From: M3007 sp046329435
Lineage (GTDB): Bacteria; Bacteroidota; Bacteroidia; Chitinophagales; Saprospiraceae
Length of the DNA: 64,000 nucleotides
NCBI GenBank assembly: GCA_046329435.1
Contig: JAXLUR010000001.1
Span: forward strand, 434,001 to 498,000
Reading direction: 5' to 3'
The translations under genes were made by a program, and so were the position numbers. Below the pieces are notes generated by a model. It worked only from the letters and a program-made list of their open reading frames with translations, had not been told where the DNA came from and did not search any database. Below, piece after piece: positions 52,798-60,534 of this stretch. Every line of letters starts with the position of its first letter. Position 1 is the first letter of the stretch.

Positions 52798-54834
52798 ATG
52801 CAAAGCCGTTTTTTTTTCTTCACTCTTGTCCTGTTTCTCCTGACCCTCAGCGCCAGGGGTGTCGCGCAGAATGAAGAAACCTCGGCGGCAGAGATTCTTG
52901 AAAACTACATCCGGGAAAGCGCCCAGCCGGCCGAAAGCAATATCCAGGAGTTCGTGGAATACCTGGAGCGCCTGCAAAATAAGCCTCTGGACCTGAACAG
53001 GGCCGGCCGCGACGAACTGATCGACCTGCATTTGTTAAATGAAATGCAGGTCGAAAACCTCTTGCAATATCGTTCGGCTTACGGCCCCCTGCTGAGCGAG
53101 CACGAATTGCAGGCCGTTCCAGGGTGGGAGATCAGCGACATACGGCGCATCTTGCCTTTCGTAAAAGTCAGCGGCGATGTGGACCAGCGTTTTACCCCCG
53201 TCCTGCACGGGTTCTGGCAGGGCAAGAATCAGCTTTTGATGCGCTGGGGGCAAAGCGACCCGGTAAATTTTCCCGGCAATTCGGAAGGCGGGCCTTCGGC
53301 GCTGGCTTTCCGTTATCAGCACAATTTCGACAACCGGCTTCGGTTTGGCATTACGGCGGAAAAAGACCCGGGCGAGGCATTTTTCGCCAAAAGCAATAGG
53401 CAAGGATTCGATTTTTACAGCGCCCACTTGTATGTCTCGCGCGCCAACAATTGGTTGCAGGCTCTTGCGCTCGGCGATTTTACGGCGCGGTTTGGACAGG
53501 GTTTGCTGCTTCAAAACGGTTTTGCCCTGGGAAAAACCGCCGAAACAAGCGCCATCATACGAAGTGGCGTCAAAATCAAGCCCTATGCCTCTTTCGGCGA
53601 AGCGTTTTTTCTGCGCGGAGGAGCGGCAAGCGCCAGACTGGGCAGGCATTGGGATGTCACCGTGCTTTATGCCAACCGCAAACGGGATGCAAACACGCAA
53701 ACCGTCGTCGATGCCAGCGGTTTCGAGTCGCCCGAAGAGCTGCTATTTACCACCCTCCAGTCTTCCGGCCTGCACCGAACGCCGTCCGAGATCGCCGATG
53801 AAAAAGCCATCCGGGAAGAAGTGGGCGGCCTTTCCATCGCGTACCAGTTCCGAGAGGGCCATGTTGCCGTCAATGGCCTGAATATCCGTTATGACCGCCC
53901 TCGACTGGCAGGAGACGAGCCCTACAACAGGTTCGATTTTTCGGGCCGTCAACTGACCGGCGCCAGTATCGACTATTCGTGGCACCGACGCAATTTTTAC
54001 TTTTTCGGGGAAACGGCTGGCAGCGACAACAAGGCGATCGCCACGCTCAACGGCCTGCTGGTCGGCGCCGACCGGCGGGTGACGCTTTCCATTCTGCATC
54101 GCTATTTACCGGCTGATTATCAGTCGATTCACGCCGCGCCTTTTGCCGAAACCAGCGGCGCGGCCAACGAACACGGCCTGTATCTGGGCGCCGATATCCG
54201 GCCCAGCCGCCCCTGGCAAATCAATGCCTATGCCGATGTATGGCGCAATCCCTGGCTCAGTTTCAGGGCAGACGCGCCTTCGTTCGGCAGAGAATACCTG
54301 GCGCGAATCATGTGGACCAAACGGAAAGTCATGTCGGCCTACCTCTACTGGAAATGGGAAACCAAAGCGCTGAATACTGCCGGCTGGGAGGGTCTGGCAG
54401 AGCAGCACACCACACGTTTTCGCATTCATGCGCAATACCGCGTCAGCCCCGCGGTCGAGCTGAGGAGCCGGGCCGAATGGGCCTTTTTCCGGGTGGAGGA
54501 TCAAGCGCGGAGCCAGGGTTTTATGGTTTATCAGGAAGCCGTGTACCGCCAGTTGGGCTTCCCCTTGTCGGCCGTTTTTCGCTTTGGCATATTCGACACC
54601 GACAATTTCGAGACAAGGGTGTTTGCTTATGAAAACGACATCTTTTCAGCCTATTCAGTACCGTCTTTTTCAGGAAGGGGGACGCGCTGGTACCTTAATT
54701 TGAACTGGCGGGTGGCCAATGGATTGCGGCTTGAGGCGCGCTACGACGAGACGCGCAAACTACCATCGGCGGCCAACGATACAGGACCGGAAACACAACG
54801 AGGGCTGCGGGTACTTGCCCGACTGGATTTTTGA
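52798..54834 (+). CDS. Helix-hairpin-helix plus outer-membrane barrel protein
   Basis: The product (about 678 residues from the ATG at 52798) has a signal peptide (MQSRFFFFTLVLFLLTLSAR), a ComEA-like helix-hairpin-helix pair (about 63-123: LDLNRAGRDELIDLHLLNEM, LLSEHELQAVPGWEISDIRR) and about 550 residues of beta-strand-rich sequence, e.g. LQALALGDFTARFGQGLLLQ and FRLRAEW-like strands, ending LRVLARLDF with the terminal Phe of an outer-membrane barrel. The combination suggests an outer-membrane protein with a periplasmic DNA- or protein-binding N-terminus. I do not know its function. An earlier ATG at 52771 is also in frame. No operon partner is obvious. Confidence 0.72.
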   Translation: MQSRFFFFTLVLFLLTLSARGVAQNEETSAAEILENYIRESAQPAESNIQEFVEYLERLQNKPLDLNRAGRDELIDLHLLNEMQVENLLQYRSAYGPLLSEHELQAVPGWEISDIRRILPFVKVSGDVDQRFTPVLHGFWQGKNQLLMRWGQSDPVNFPGNSEGGPSALAFRYQHNFDNRLRFGITAEKDPGEAFFAKSNRQGFDFYSAHLYVSRANNWLQALALGDFTARFGQGLLLQNGFALGKTAETSAIIRSGVKIKPYASFGEAFFLRGGAASARLGRHWDVTVLYANRKRDANTQTVVDASGFESPEELLFTTLQSSGLHRTPSEIADEKAIREEVGGLSIAYQFREGHVAVNGLNIRYDRPRLAGDEPYNRFDFSGRQLTGASIDYSWHRRNFYFFGETAGSDNKAIATLNGLLVGADRRVTLSILHRYLPADYQSIHAAPFAETSGAANEHGLYLGADIRPSRPWQINAYADVWRNPWLSFRADAPSFGREYLARIMWTKRKVMSAYLYWKWETKALNTAGWEGLAEQHTTRFRIHAQYRVSPAVELRSRAEWAFFRVEDQARSQGFMVYQEAVYRQLGFPLSAVFRFGIFDTDNFETRVFAYENDIFSAYSVPSFSGRGTRWYLNLNWRVANGLRLEARYDETRKLPSAANDTGPETQRGLRVLARLDF

Positions 54835-54853
54835 TACTCAACCAGGTGAAAAA

Positions 54854-55108
54854 TCAGCGGCCGTTGATGGCCTCTACCCCTGCGATTTCGGGGATTTTGA
54901 TCCGAATTGCCTCGGCAATGCCTGCACGCAAGGTCATATCCGACATATGGCAGGTTTCGCACATGCCGATCCAACGAATCTTCACATGCAGGTCGTCGGT
55001 AATATCAACCAGTTCCACATCTCCTCCATCGACATTGAGGTGGGGCCGGATGGTTCGAAGCGCGTCTTCGACCCTGAGGAAGAGTTGTTCTTTTTCCGTT
55101 GCGATCAT
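54854..55108 (-). CDS. NifU-like C-terminal-domain (Fe-S scaffold) protein
   Basis: The 84-residue product is a stand-alone NifU C-terminal (Nfu) domain. It has IRPHLNVDGGDVELVDI and the cluster-binding CxxC at Cys50 and Cys53 (GMCETCHMSDMTLRAGIAEA). Such proteins carry or deliver a [4Fe-4S] cluster to target enzymes in the cytoplasm. The radical-SAM mqnE product encoded nearby is one possible client, but that is only an inference. The gene is 46 bases downstream of msrA on the same strand. Confidence 0.9.
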   Translation of the reverse strand: MIATEKEQLFLRVEDALRTIRPHLNVDGGDVELVDITDDLHVKIRWIGMCETCHMSDMTLRAGIAEAIRIKIPEIAGVEAINGR

Positions 55109-55153
55109 AAGTGCTATTTGGCGCGAAAATAATGCTTGATCTGTCTTTCTGCG

Positions 55154-55822
55154 TTAATCCTTCAAACGATCGCGGTATTTCTCGCGCAATTTTTTCACTT
55201 TGGGAGAGATTACGTAGGCGCAGTAAGGCTGGTAGGTATTGTCCTTGTAATAATTCTGATGGTAGGTTTCGGCTTTGTAAAAGGGGCGAGCCGGCGAAAT
55301 TTCGGTCACAACGGGCGCGTCCCACTCCTTCTGGATCTCGGCCTTTACCGCTTCGGCAGTGGCTTGTTGCTCGGGAGAATGATAAAAAATGACCGAGCGG
55401 TATTGCGTGCCGACATCGTTTCCCTGCCGATTAAGCGTCGTTGGGTCGTGAAAGGCAAAGAAAATTTCCAGCAAGTCATGATAACTGATGACCGAGGGCT
55501 CGAAGGTCACTTGCACCACTTCGGCATGGCCGGTGGCGCCAGTGCACACTTCCCTGTAACTCGGATTGACGACGGTGCCGCCGGAGTAGCCGCTTTCAAC
55601 CTTTACGACGCCTTTCAAATCCTGCAAAACGGCTTCAATGCACCAGAAACAGCCGCCTCCAAGCGTTGCAATTTCGGTCATGAGTGTTTTGTTCAGTGTA
55701 TCCTGGGCCGAAATCGAGGTTTGATGATCTGTCATGTTGGTGCGGGTTGGTTGATTGCTTTGTCCCATCAAGGCAAGTGCCGATAACATGGAACAGCAGA
55801 ACAGCGGGATTGCCTTTTTCAT
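55154..55822 (-). CDS. msrA: Peptide-methionine (S)-S-oxide reductase, exported
   Basis: The 222-residue product reduces methionine-S-sulfoxide in proteins. The catalytic Cys58 is in GGCFWCIEA, followed by GYSGG, GHAEVVQVTFEP and FYKAETYHQNYY; these are the MsrA signature blocks. An N-terminal hydrophobic signal (MKKAIPLFCCSMLSALALMG) predicts export to the periplasm, unlike the cytoplasmic E. coli form. No fused MsrB domain is present. It lies 45 bases downstream of mqnA and before the NifU-like gene on the same strand. Confidence 0.94.
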   Translation of the reverse strand: MKKAIPLFCCSMLSALALMGQSNQPTRTNMTDHQTSISAQDTLNKTLMTEIATLGGGCFWCIEAVLQDLKGVVKVESGYSGGTVVNPSYREVCTGATGHAEVVQVTFEPSVISYHDLLEIFFAFHDPTTLNRQGNDVGTQYRSVIFYHSPEQQATAEAVKAEIQKEWDAPVVTEISPARPFYKAETYHQNYYKDNTYQPYCAYVISPKVKKLREKYRDRLKD

Positions 55823-55867
55823 GGTATAAAAACAGCAACAGGCACAAATAGTTGTCGGGCGGGCGGC

Positions 55868-56653
55868 TCAGGCGGGTGTGCCCTGGGCCTGCCGGTGCAG
55901 TACGTAGCCGCCAGGGCCCGCAATCGAAGAAAGGAAACGATTGAGTGCCAGCCATTTGGCCTCGTCCAGGTCATAGCTGATGTTGTGGCGGTAATAGTCG
56001 TTTAGATCGAAGCCCGGCATGGTCGGCAGTACCTTGATCAGTTCGGGCACCAGTGCGATGCCGGCCTGCAAAGCCTGGTTGAACCGGGCGACAAATTCAG
56101 GATCGAGGGGCCGAATGCTCACCCATGCAGCAAAAACGAAGGGCAGGCCGGTCCAGGCCGTCCAGGCTTCTCCAAGGTCGTACACGTAGGGGTATTTTTT
56201 TTCTTTGCCGATCGCGCGGTCGCCGATGATGAGGCCGGCCGTTTCGCCGCCGATCTGTTGTTCAAATCCTTCGGTGGCAGGCAAAAACACGGGCGCAATC
56301 TGCCAGTACTCCCTGCACAGCAGCTGCGTGAGCGCGACGGAGGTGCGGGAGTGAAAATCGAGGTAAATACGTTTTATCTCGTGAAGGGGTTTTTCCGAAA
56401 ATATACACACCGTTCGCACGGCGCCTGTTGCGCCGATACAGTATTCGCTCACAAGGCGAGCCTCCGGGAGTTCGGGGATGATGGCCACAGGCGTCAGTAC
56501 CAGATCGGCTTCTCCGTGCAGCAGTTTTTGCGCGCAGACGGAGGGAATGTCGAGCGATAAATCAATCCAGTCCGCCAGTTCACTGCGGAAAATACCATAA
56601 ATAAAGGGTTTGGTATTCAGGTAACTAACGGCACTGAGACGGACTTTTTCCAT
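55868..56653 (-). CDS. mqnA: Chorismate dehydratase (menaquinone futalosine pathway)
   Basis: The 261-residue product is an MqnA-type periplasmic-binding-fold enzyme that turns chorismate into 3-(1-carboxyvinyl)oxybenzoate. It begins VRLSAVSYLNTKPFIYGI and has VTPVAIIPELPEARLVSEYC, IYLDFHSRTSVALTQLL and IIGDRAIGKEKKY in order. It lacks a signal peptide, so it is cytoplasmic. It is 42 bases downstream of mqnE on the same strand, the next enzyme in the pathway. Confidence 0.92.
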   Translation of the reverse strand: MEKVRLSAVSYLNTKPFIYGIFRSELADWIDLSLDIPSVCAQKLLHGEADLVLTPVAIIPELPEARLVSEYCIGATGAVRTVCIFSEKPLHEIKRIYLDFHSRTSVALTQLLCREYWQIAPVFLPATEGFEQQIGGETAGLIIGDRAIGKEKKYPYVYDLGEAWTAWTGLPFVFAAWVSIRPLDPEFVARFNQALQAGIALVPELIKVLPTMPGFDLNDYYRHNISYDLDEAKWLALNRFLSSIAGPGGYVLHRQAQGTPA

Positions 56654-56695
56654 ACCGGCTTGAGCGGAGCGTGATGAATATATTGCGCTGGGAGA

Positions 56696-57922
56696 TCAAT
56701 TGTTGGCCACCACAGGCAGTTCGTAGTAGCCGCGCCACTGGCGGTCCTCTTCAAAACTGACGTCGGTGTAATCCTTGACCACATTGTACAGGGTGTCCCG
56801 TTCGACGGCCCGGCGACCGACCCGGCGGATCAGGTCAACCAGTTGCTGCGTGGTGAGGGCCGGGTTTTGTTCTTCTGCGCCGGCCATGGAGTAGATTTTG
56901 GTAGTGTCATCGACGGTGCCGTCGATGTCGTCGACGCCAAAAGCCAGCGACATCTGGGCCAGGGTGCGGCCGATCATAGGCCAGTACGCCTTGACATGAT
57001 CGAAATTGTCGAGGTAAATACGGCTGACGGCATAATTGCGGAGGTCTTCCACCGGCGTGCTTTCGGCAACATGGCTCATTTGATTGTCCTTGTTGCGGAA
57101 TTTGAGCGGGATAAACGTCTGAAATCCGCTGGTTTTGTCCTGCAATTGCCGCAATTGCTCCATGTGGTCGATGCGGTGCCAGAACGATTCGATGTGGCCG
57201 TAGAGCATTGTGGCATTCGAACGCATACCCATCTGATGCCACACTTCATGAATCGCAAGCCATTGCTCGGCAGTGCATTTGTCGGCGGCAATCCGGGCCC
57301 TGATGTCGGGGTGAAAAATTTCCGCGCCGCCGCCCGGCATACTGTCGAGGCCGGCTTCTTTCATGATAGCCATTCCTTCGGCGTAGCCGACTTTTGCCTT
57401 TTTAAAAATGTAGTGGTATTCAACGGGTGTGAGTGCCTTGATGTGCAGGTCGGGGCGGTGCGCCTTGATTTTTTTGAAAAATTCGGTATAAAACGCCATG
57501 TCATACTGCGGCAAAACGCCGCCGACGATATGCACTTCCGTCACTGGCTGATCATCGTAGCGTTTCACCATGTCGAACATTTCTTCCATCGAAAACGCCC
57601 AGGCATCGGCATCGCTGCGCTGTTTGATCAGGCGTGAATAGGAGCAAAACTTGCAATCGTACACGCAGAGGTTGGTCGGCTCGATATGGAAGTTGCGGTT
57701 GAAAAACACCACGTCGCCGTTTTTGCGCTCACGCACCACATTGGCCAGAACGCCGAGGTAGTCCAGTTCGCATTTTTCATACAAAAAAACGCCCTCGTCA
57801 AAACTGAGCCGTTTGCCATCGGCCACTTTTTGGGCAATGGCGCGATGGGCTTCGCTCAAACCAGGGGTGTTCAGCAAAATATCGAGTTGTTCGGTTCCGC
57901 GCATGGTCTGCGATTTTTTCAC
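56696..57922 (-). CDS. mqnE: Aminofutalosine synthase (radical SAM, menaquinone)
   Basis: The 408-residue product is a radical-SAM enzyme with the [4Fe-4S] cysteines Cys86, Cys90 and Cys93 in CVYDCKFCSYSR. It contains VHIVGGVLPQYDMAFYTEFF, the SAM-binding MPGGGAEIFHPDIRARIAAD and HEVWHQMGMRSNATMLYGHI, which match MqnE better than its paralog MqnC. It joins 3-(1-carboxyvinyl)oxybenzoate with adenosine in the futalosine route to menaquinone. Together with mqnA it shows that this organism uses that route. MqnB, MqnC and MqnD are outside the window. Confidence 0.9.
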   Translation of the reverse strand: MKKSQTMRGTEQLDILLNTPGLSEAHRAIAQKVADGKRLSFDEGVFLYEKCELDYLGVLANVVRERKNGDVVFFNRNFHIEPTNLCVYDCKFCSYSRLIKQRSDADAWAFSMEEMFDMVKRYDDQPVTEVHIVGGVLPQYDMAFYTEFFKKIKAHRPDLHIKALTPVEYHYIFKKAKVGYAEGMAIMKEAGLDSMPGGGAEIFHPDIRARIAADKCTAEQWLAIHEVWHQMGMRSNATMLYGHIESFWHRIDHMEQLRQLQDKTSGFQTFIPLKFRNKDNQMSHVAESTPVEDLRNYAVSRIYLDNFDHVKAYWPMIGRTLAQMSLAFGVDDIDGTVDDTTKIYSMAGAEEQNPALTTQQLVDLIRRVGRRAVERDTLYNVVKDYTDVSFEEDRQWRGYYELPVVANN

Positions 57923-57985
57923 AAAACAAGCCCGACAGGGGTTTGTTTTGAATTTTCAAATATTTTTGAAAACAGGTGTTTGCCT

Positions 57986-59113
57986 TTATTGCTGGTTAAA
58001 TTTGATCAGTTCGATCAGTTTCAGGGCATTCTGCGTATTGGAATACTCCGTTTCGAGCAAGGCTCTTCTTTCTTCTATCCGGGCCTGTTCGAACGGCGCA
58101 TTGATCAGCGCCTCTACCGTCTGGCGGATTGCCGCGGCGGAATTGCGGACGTAGCAAAGTTTGTCGAGCCCGGTACCGCTCACCATGTGCTCGTTGCAAA
58201 TGCAGAATCTGCCGCGGAAAAGGGCGTTGAGCAGTTTGAGTTTGATACCCGCCGTCTGGAACGACACCAGCAGGTTGATCTGGGCATCGCGGATGAGTTC
58301 GGTCATCGTTCGGTCGTCCGGATTTTCGACCAGTGTGATATGGTCAAAGCGGGCGACATGCTCACGCAGTGCCCAGGAGGGGTCCATGCCCGCAATTTTA
58401 AACGGAATGTCGAGATCGGCAAAGACATTGTCGATCAGCCAGATGGCGGCCCTTTCATTGTCGGGCACGCTGAGTTTGCCGTGAAAAAGCACGTATCCGC
58501 CCTTGCCGGTTGGCGAGTCCACACGGCTGTTGGCGTGAAAGGCAGGCAGGTAATGCGCGTGCGCTTTCATTTCGCGGTAGTAGGCCCTGTCGTTGGTGGA
58601 AAGGGTCAGAATTTCATCGGCATAGAGCACCACTTTCGGCTCGGTGCGCTGCAGTTTGATGCTTTCGATAAAGTAATAAACACGTTCGATTACTTCGTCG
58701 GTCAGTCTGGAGAGGTTTTCGTAATACTGCCACTCGATATTGTGCATCCGTACGATCTTCTGCCGGCCGCGCAGTTTGGGGTGCCAGACCAGGGCGGCCG
58801 TGTGCATTCCTTCGAACAGAATGGGGTGATTGTCTTTCCTGAGGCGCTTGAGCAGGGTGCTGCTCTTTCGGGTGCGCATGATAAAAGGCAGCAAACTCAG
58901 CTGGTACCACCAGGAGCGGCTGCGCTTGTAGTAGTAAACCTCTTCACAATATTCAGCCAGCTGGGGTTGCGGTTGGCGGTCGCCATACTGGTAGCAGTGC
59001 AAAATGACCTTGACGCCCTGCGCGTGCAGAGCCTTGATCTGGTTATAAATGACGATGATTCCGCCGTAGTTGGCCGGATAGGGTATATCGAAAGATACGA
59101 CGTGCAGGTACAT
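57986..59113 (-). CDS. GT-B glycosyltransferase (family 1/4-like)
   Basis: The 375-residue product has two Rossmann halves typical of GT-B retaining transferases. The N-terminal half begins MYLHVVSFDIPYPANYGGII, with the flexible acceptor-side loop; the C-terminal half has the GGYVLFHGKLSVPDNERA start and the donor-site ETAGIKLKLLNALFRGRFCI pattern in which a Gly-rich/Glu region binds the nucleotide sugar. It is predicted to be cytoplasmic and to build a surface polysaccharide; donor and acceptor are unknown. A TATCTTTG box lies at 59142-59149 on the minus strand. It ends 63 bases upstream of the mqnE start. Confidence 0.85.
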   Translation of the reverse strand: MYLHVVSFDIPYPANYGGIIVIYNQIKALHAQGVKVILHCYQYGDRQPQPQLAEYCEEVYYYKRSRSWWYQLSLLPFIMRTRKSSTLLKRLRKDNHPILFEGMHTAALVWHPKLRGRQKIVRMHNIEWQYYENLSRLTDEVIERVYYFIESIKLQRTEPKVVLYADEILTLSTNDRAYYREMKAHAHYLPAFHANSRVDSPTGKGGYVLFHGKLSVPDNERAAIWLIDNVFADLDIPFKIAGMDPSWALREHVARFDHITLVENPDDRTMTELIRDAQINLLVSFQTAGIKLKLLNALFRGRFCICNEHMVSGTGLDKLCYVRNSAAAIRQTVEALINAPFEQARIEERRALLETEYSNTQNALKLIELIKFNQQ

Positions 59114-59474
59114 ACGGATCTTGTAGTGGGGAATGAGCGGACAAAGATATATTGTTTTTTAACGACGGGGGGCCTTGGCCCCGAAACCGAACAAAATTCA
59201 TACAAGCCGCCTATCGTCGCGTTAAAATTTCGAAAGAAGCAAGGCCGGAAAACCCGCTCCCAGACAATATGACAAAACCATGATACGCCCTCCTGCAACG
59301 AACGGGCGGCCGGATCGTTTCCTGTGCAATTGCCGCCCTATACGGAGTCATAGCCCGGCAAAAATTATCAATATAAAAGCTTGCTTGTTCTTTGGCAACG
59401 TTACTACCTTAGGCAAACAAAGTGAGGTCGTTTTCGACTTTTCAATGATTATTGTTCACCAAAATCTAGGGATT
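59114..59474. other. Intergenic region, 361 bases
   Basis: This divergent interval between the glycosyltransferase and the small HTH gene has a TATCTTTG -7-like element for the leftward gene (59142-59149) and a TACCTTAG element at 59405-59412 facing right. No convincing -33 partner, small ORF or RNA gene was recognised. Confidence 0.5.
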
Positions 59475-59732
59475 ATGAACATTACTTTCGATGAACTTCG
59501 CCGCATCAAACATGCCTTGCCCTCGGGCAGCATCACCCGCATTGCACAAGACCTGAACGTGGACGAGCAGACGGTTCGAAATTATTTCGGCGCGCACAAT
59601 TACAAGGACGGCAGTCTGGTGGACTGGCACATCGAGCCCGGCCCCGAAGGCGGCATCGTTCATATTGAAGACACCACTATTTACGACCGCGCGATCCAAC
59701 TCATCGAGGAGCATCGCGTGGCCCAACAGTAG
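59475..59732 (+). CDS. Small helix-turn-helix protein
   Basis: The 85-residue product begins MNITFDELRRIKHALPSGSI and carries an HTH-like segment TRIAQDLNVDEQTVRNYFGA, the kind found in minimal DNA-binding regulators. A polar C-terminal part (IEPGPEGGIVHIEDTTIYDR) follows. The ATG at 59475 is chosen because upstream in-frame sequence has no similarity and includes the promoter area. The regulated genes are unknown. It is flanked by a strong terminator. Confidence 0.72.
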   Translation: MNITFDELRRIKHALPSGSITRIAQDLNVDEQTVRNYFGAHNYKDGSLVDWHIEPGPEGGIVHIEDTTIYDRAIQLIEEHRVAQQ

Positions 59733-59767
59733 GCTGACGCCAACTACCTAAGTGATCATTTTTTCAA

Positions 59768-59812
59768 AAGAAAAGGGGAAGATGCCAGGTGGCGCTTCCC
59801 CTTTTCTTTTTT
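59768..59812. terminator. Bidirectional terminator
   Basis: AAAGAAAAGGGGAAG and CTTCCCCTTTTCTTT form a long stem around a 13-base loop, with A and T flanks. It separates the convergent small HTH gene and trmN6. Confidence 0.8.
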
Positions 59813-60534
59813 TAGAAAAACAGATAAAAATCGGAGGTTAGTTGCTGATAATCAGATGTATAAACCTCTCCCGTCTCGTAAATACTCAAAGCCTCCCGCC
59901 GGAAGCGGTGCGGTACGCGCTCCAACAGGAGCAAACAACGCTCCACCGGCTTGTCGCTACGGGCGCGCACCGCCGTTTCAACGGTGCAGTACAGGCCCAG
60001 CGGCACCGCCATCTCGCACAAACGGCGGGCCTCCACGGGCGGCAAAATGACCGCCAGTTTTCCTGCAGGCCTCAACAGACTTTCCGCCGCCGCCAGAAAC
60101 GCTCCCGGCCGCAAAGTATCGGTATTGCGCCCCAGGCGCCGGCGCGCATCGGGCGACACCACCGTTTCGGAAAAAAACGGCGGGTTGCTGACAATCAGAT
60201 CAAATGACTCTGCACTATCCCCCGCCAACTCCTGAACGCTTTTGCAGACAACAGAAAGCCGAGTGGCCCAGAGCGATGCCGCAAAATTGGCGGCCGCACA
60301 GCGCGCCGTGGGCTCGTCCAGCTCGACGCCTGTAATTAACACATTGTCAAACAGTTCGGTGCGTTGGGCGAGCATAAGCGCAACAATTCCCGTGCCCGTG
60401 CCCACGTCTAGTATGCGGCAATCGGGCGATACAGGCGCCCAGGCGCCCAGCAAAACGCTGTCGGTGCCCGCCGGGTGCACCGCGGCATCCTGCCTGATCT
60501 CAAATCTTTTGAAACGAAAGGGCGGCGACGCCAT
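59812..60534 (-). CDS. trmN6: tRNA1(Val) (adenine(37)-N6)-methyltransferase
   Basis: The 240-residue product is an N6-adenine methyltransferase of the YfiC/TrmN6 family. It begins FRFKRFEIRQDAAVHPAGTD, has motif I ILDVGTGTGIVALMLAQ and the catalytic NPPF motif (residues 117-120 in FDLIVSNPPFFSE), and GVELDE for the SAM ribose. It methylates A37 of tRNA1(Val), improving decoding. Its first 35 bases overlap the end of the upstream phospholipase-D-family gene, which suggests translational coupling. Confidence 0.9.
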   Translation of the reverse strand: MASPPFRFKRFEIRQDAAVHPAGTDSVLLGAWAPVSPDCRILDVGTGTGIVALMLAQRTELFDNVLITGVELDEPTARCAAANFAASLWATRLSVVCKSVQELAGDSAESFDLIVSNPPFFSETVVSPDARRRLGRNTDTLRPGAFLAAAESLLRPAGKLAVILPPVEARRLCEMAVPLGLYCTVETAVRARSDKPVERCLLLLERVPHRFRREALSIYETGEVYTSDYQQLTSDFYLFF

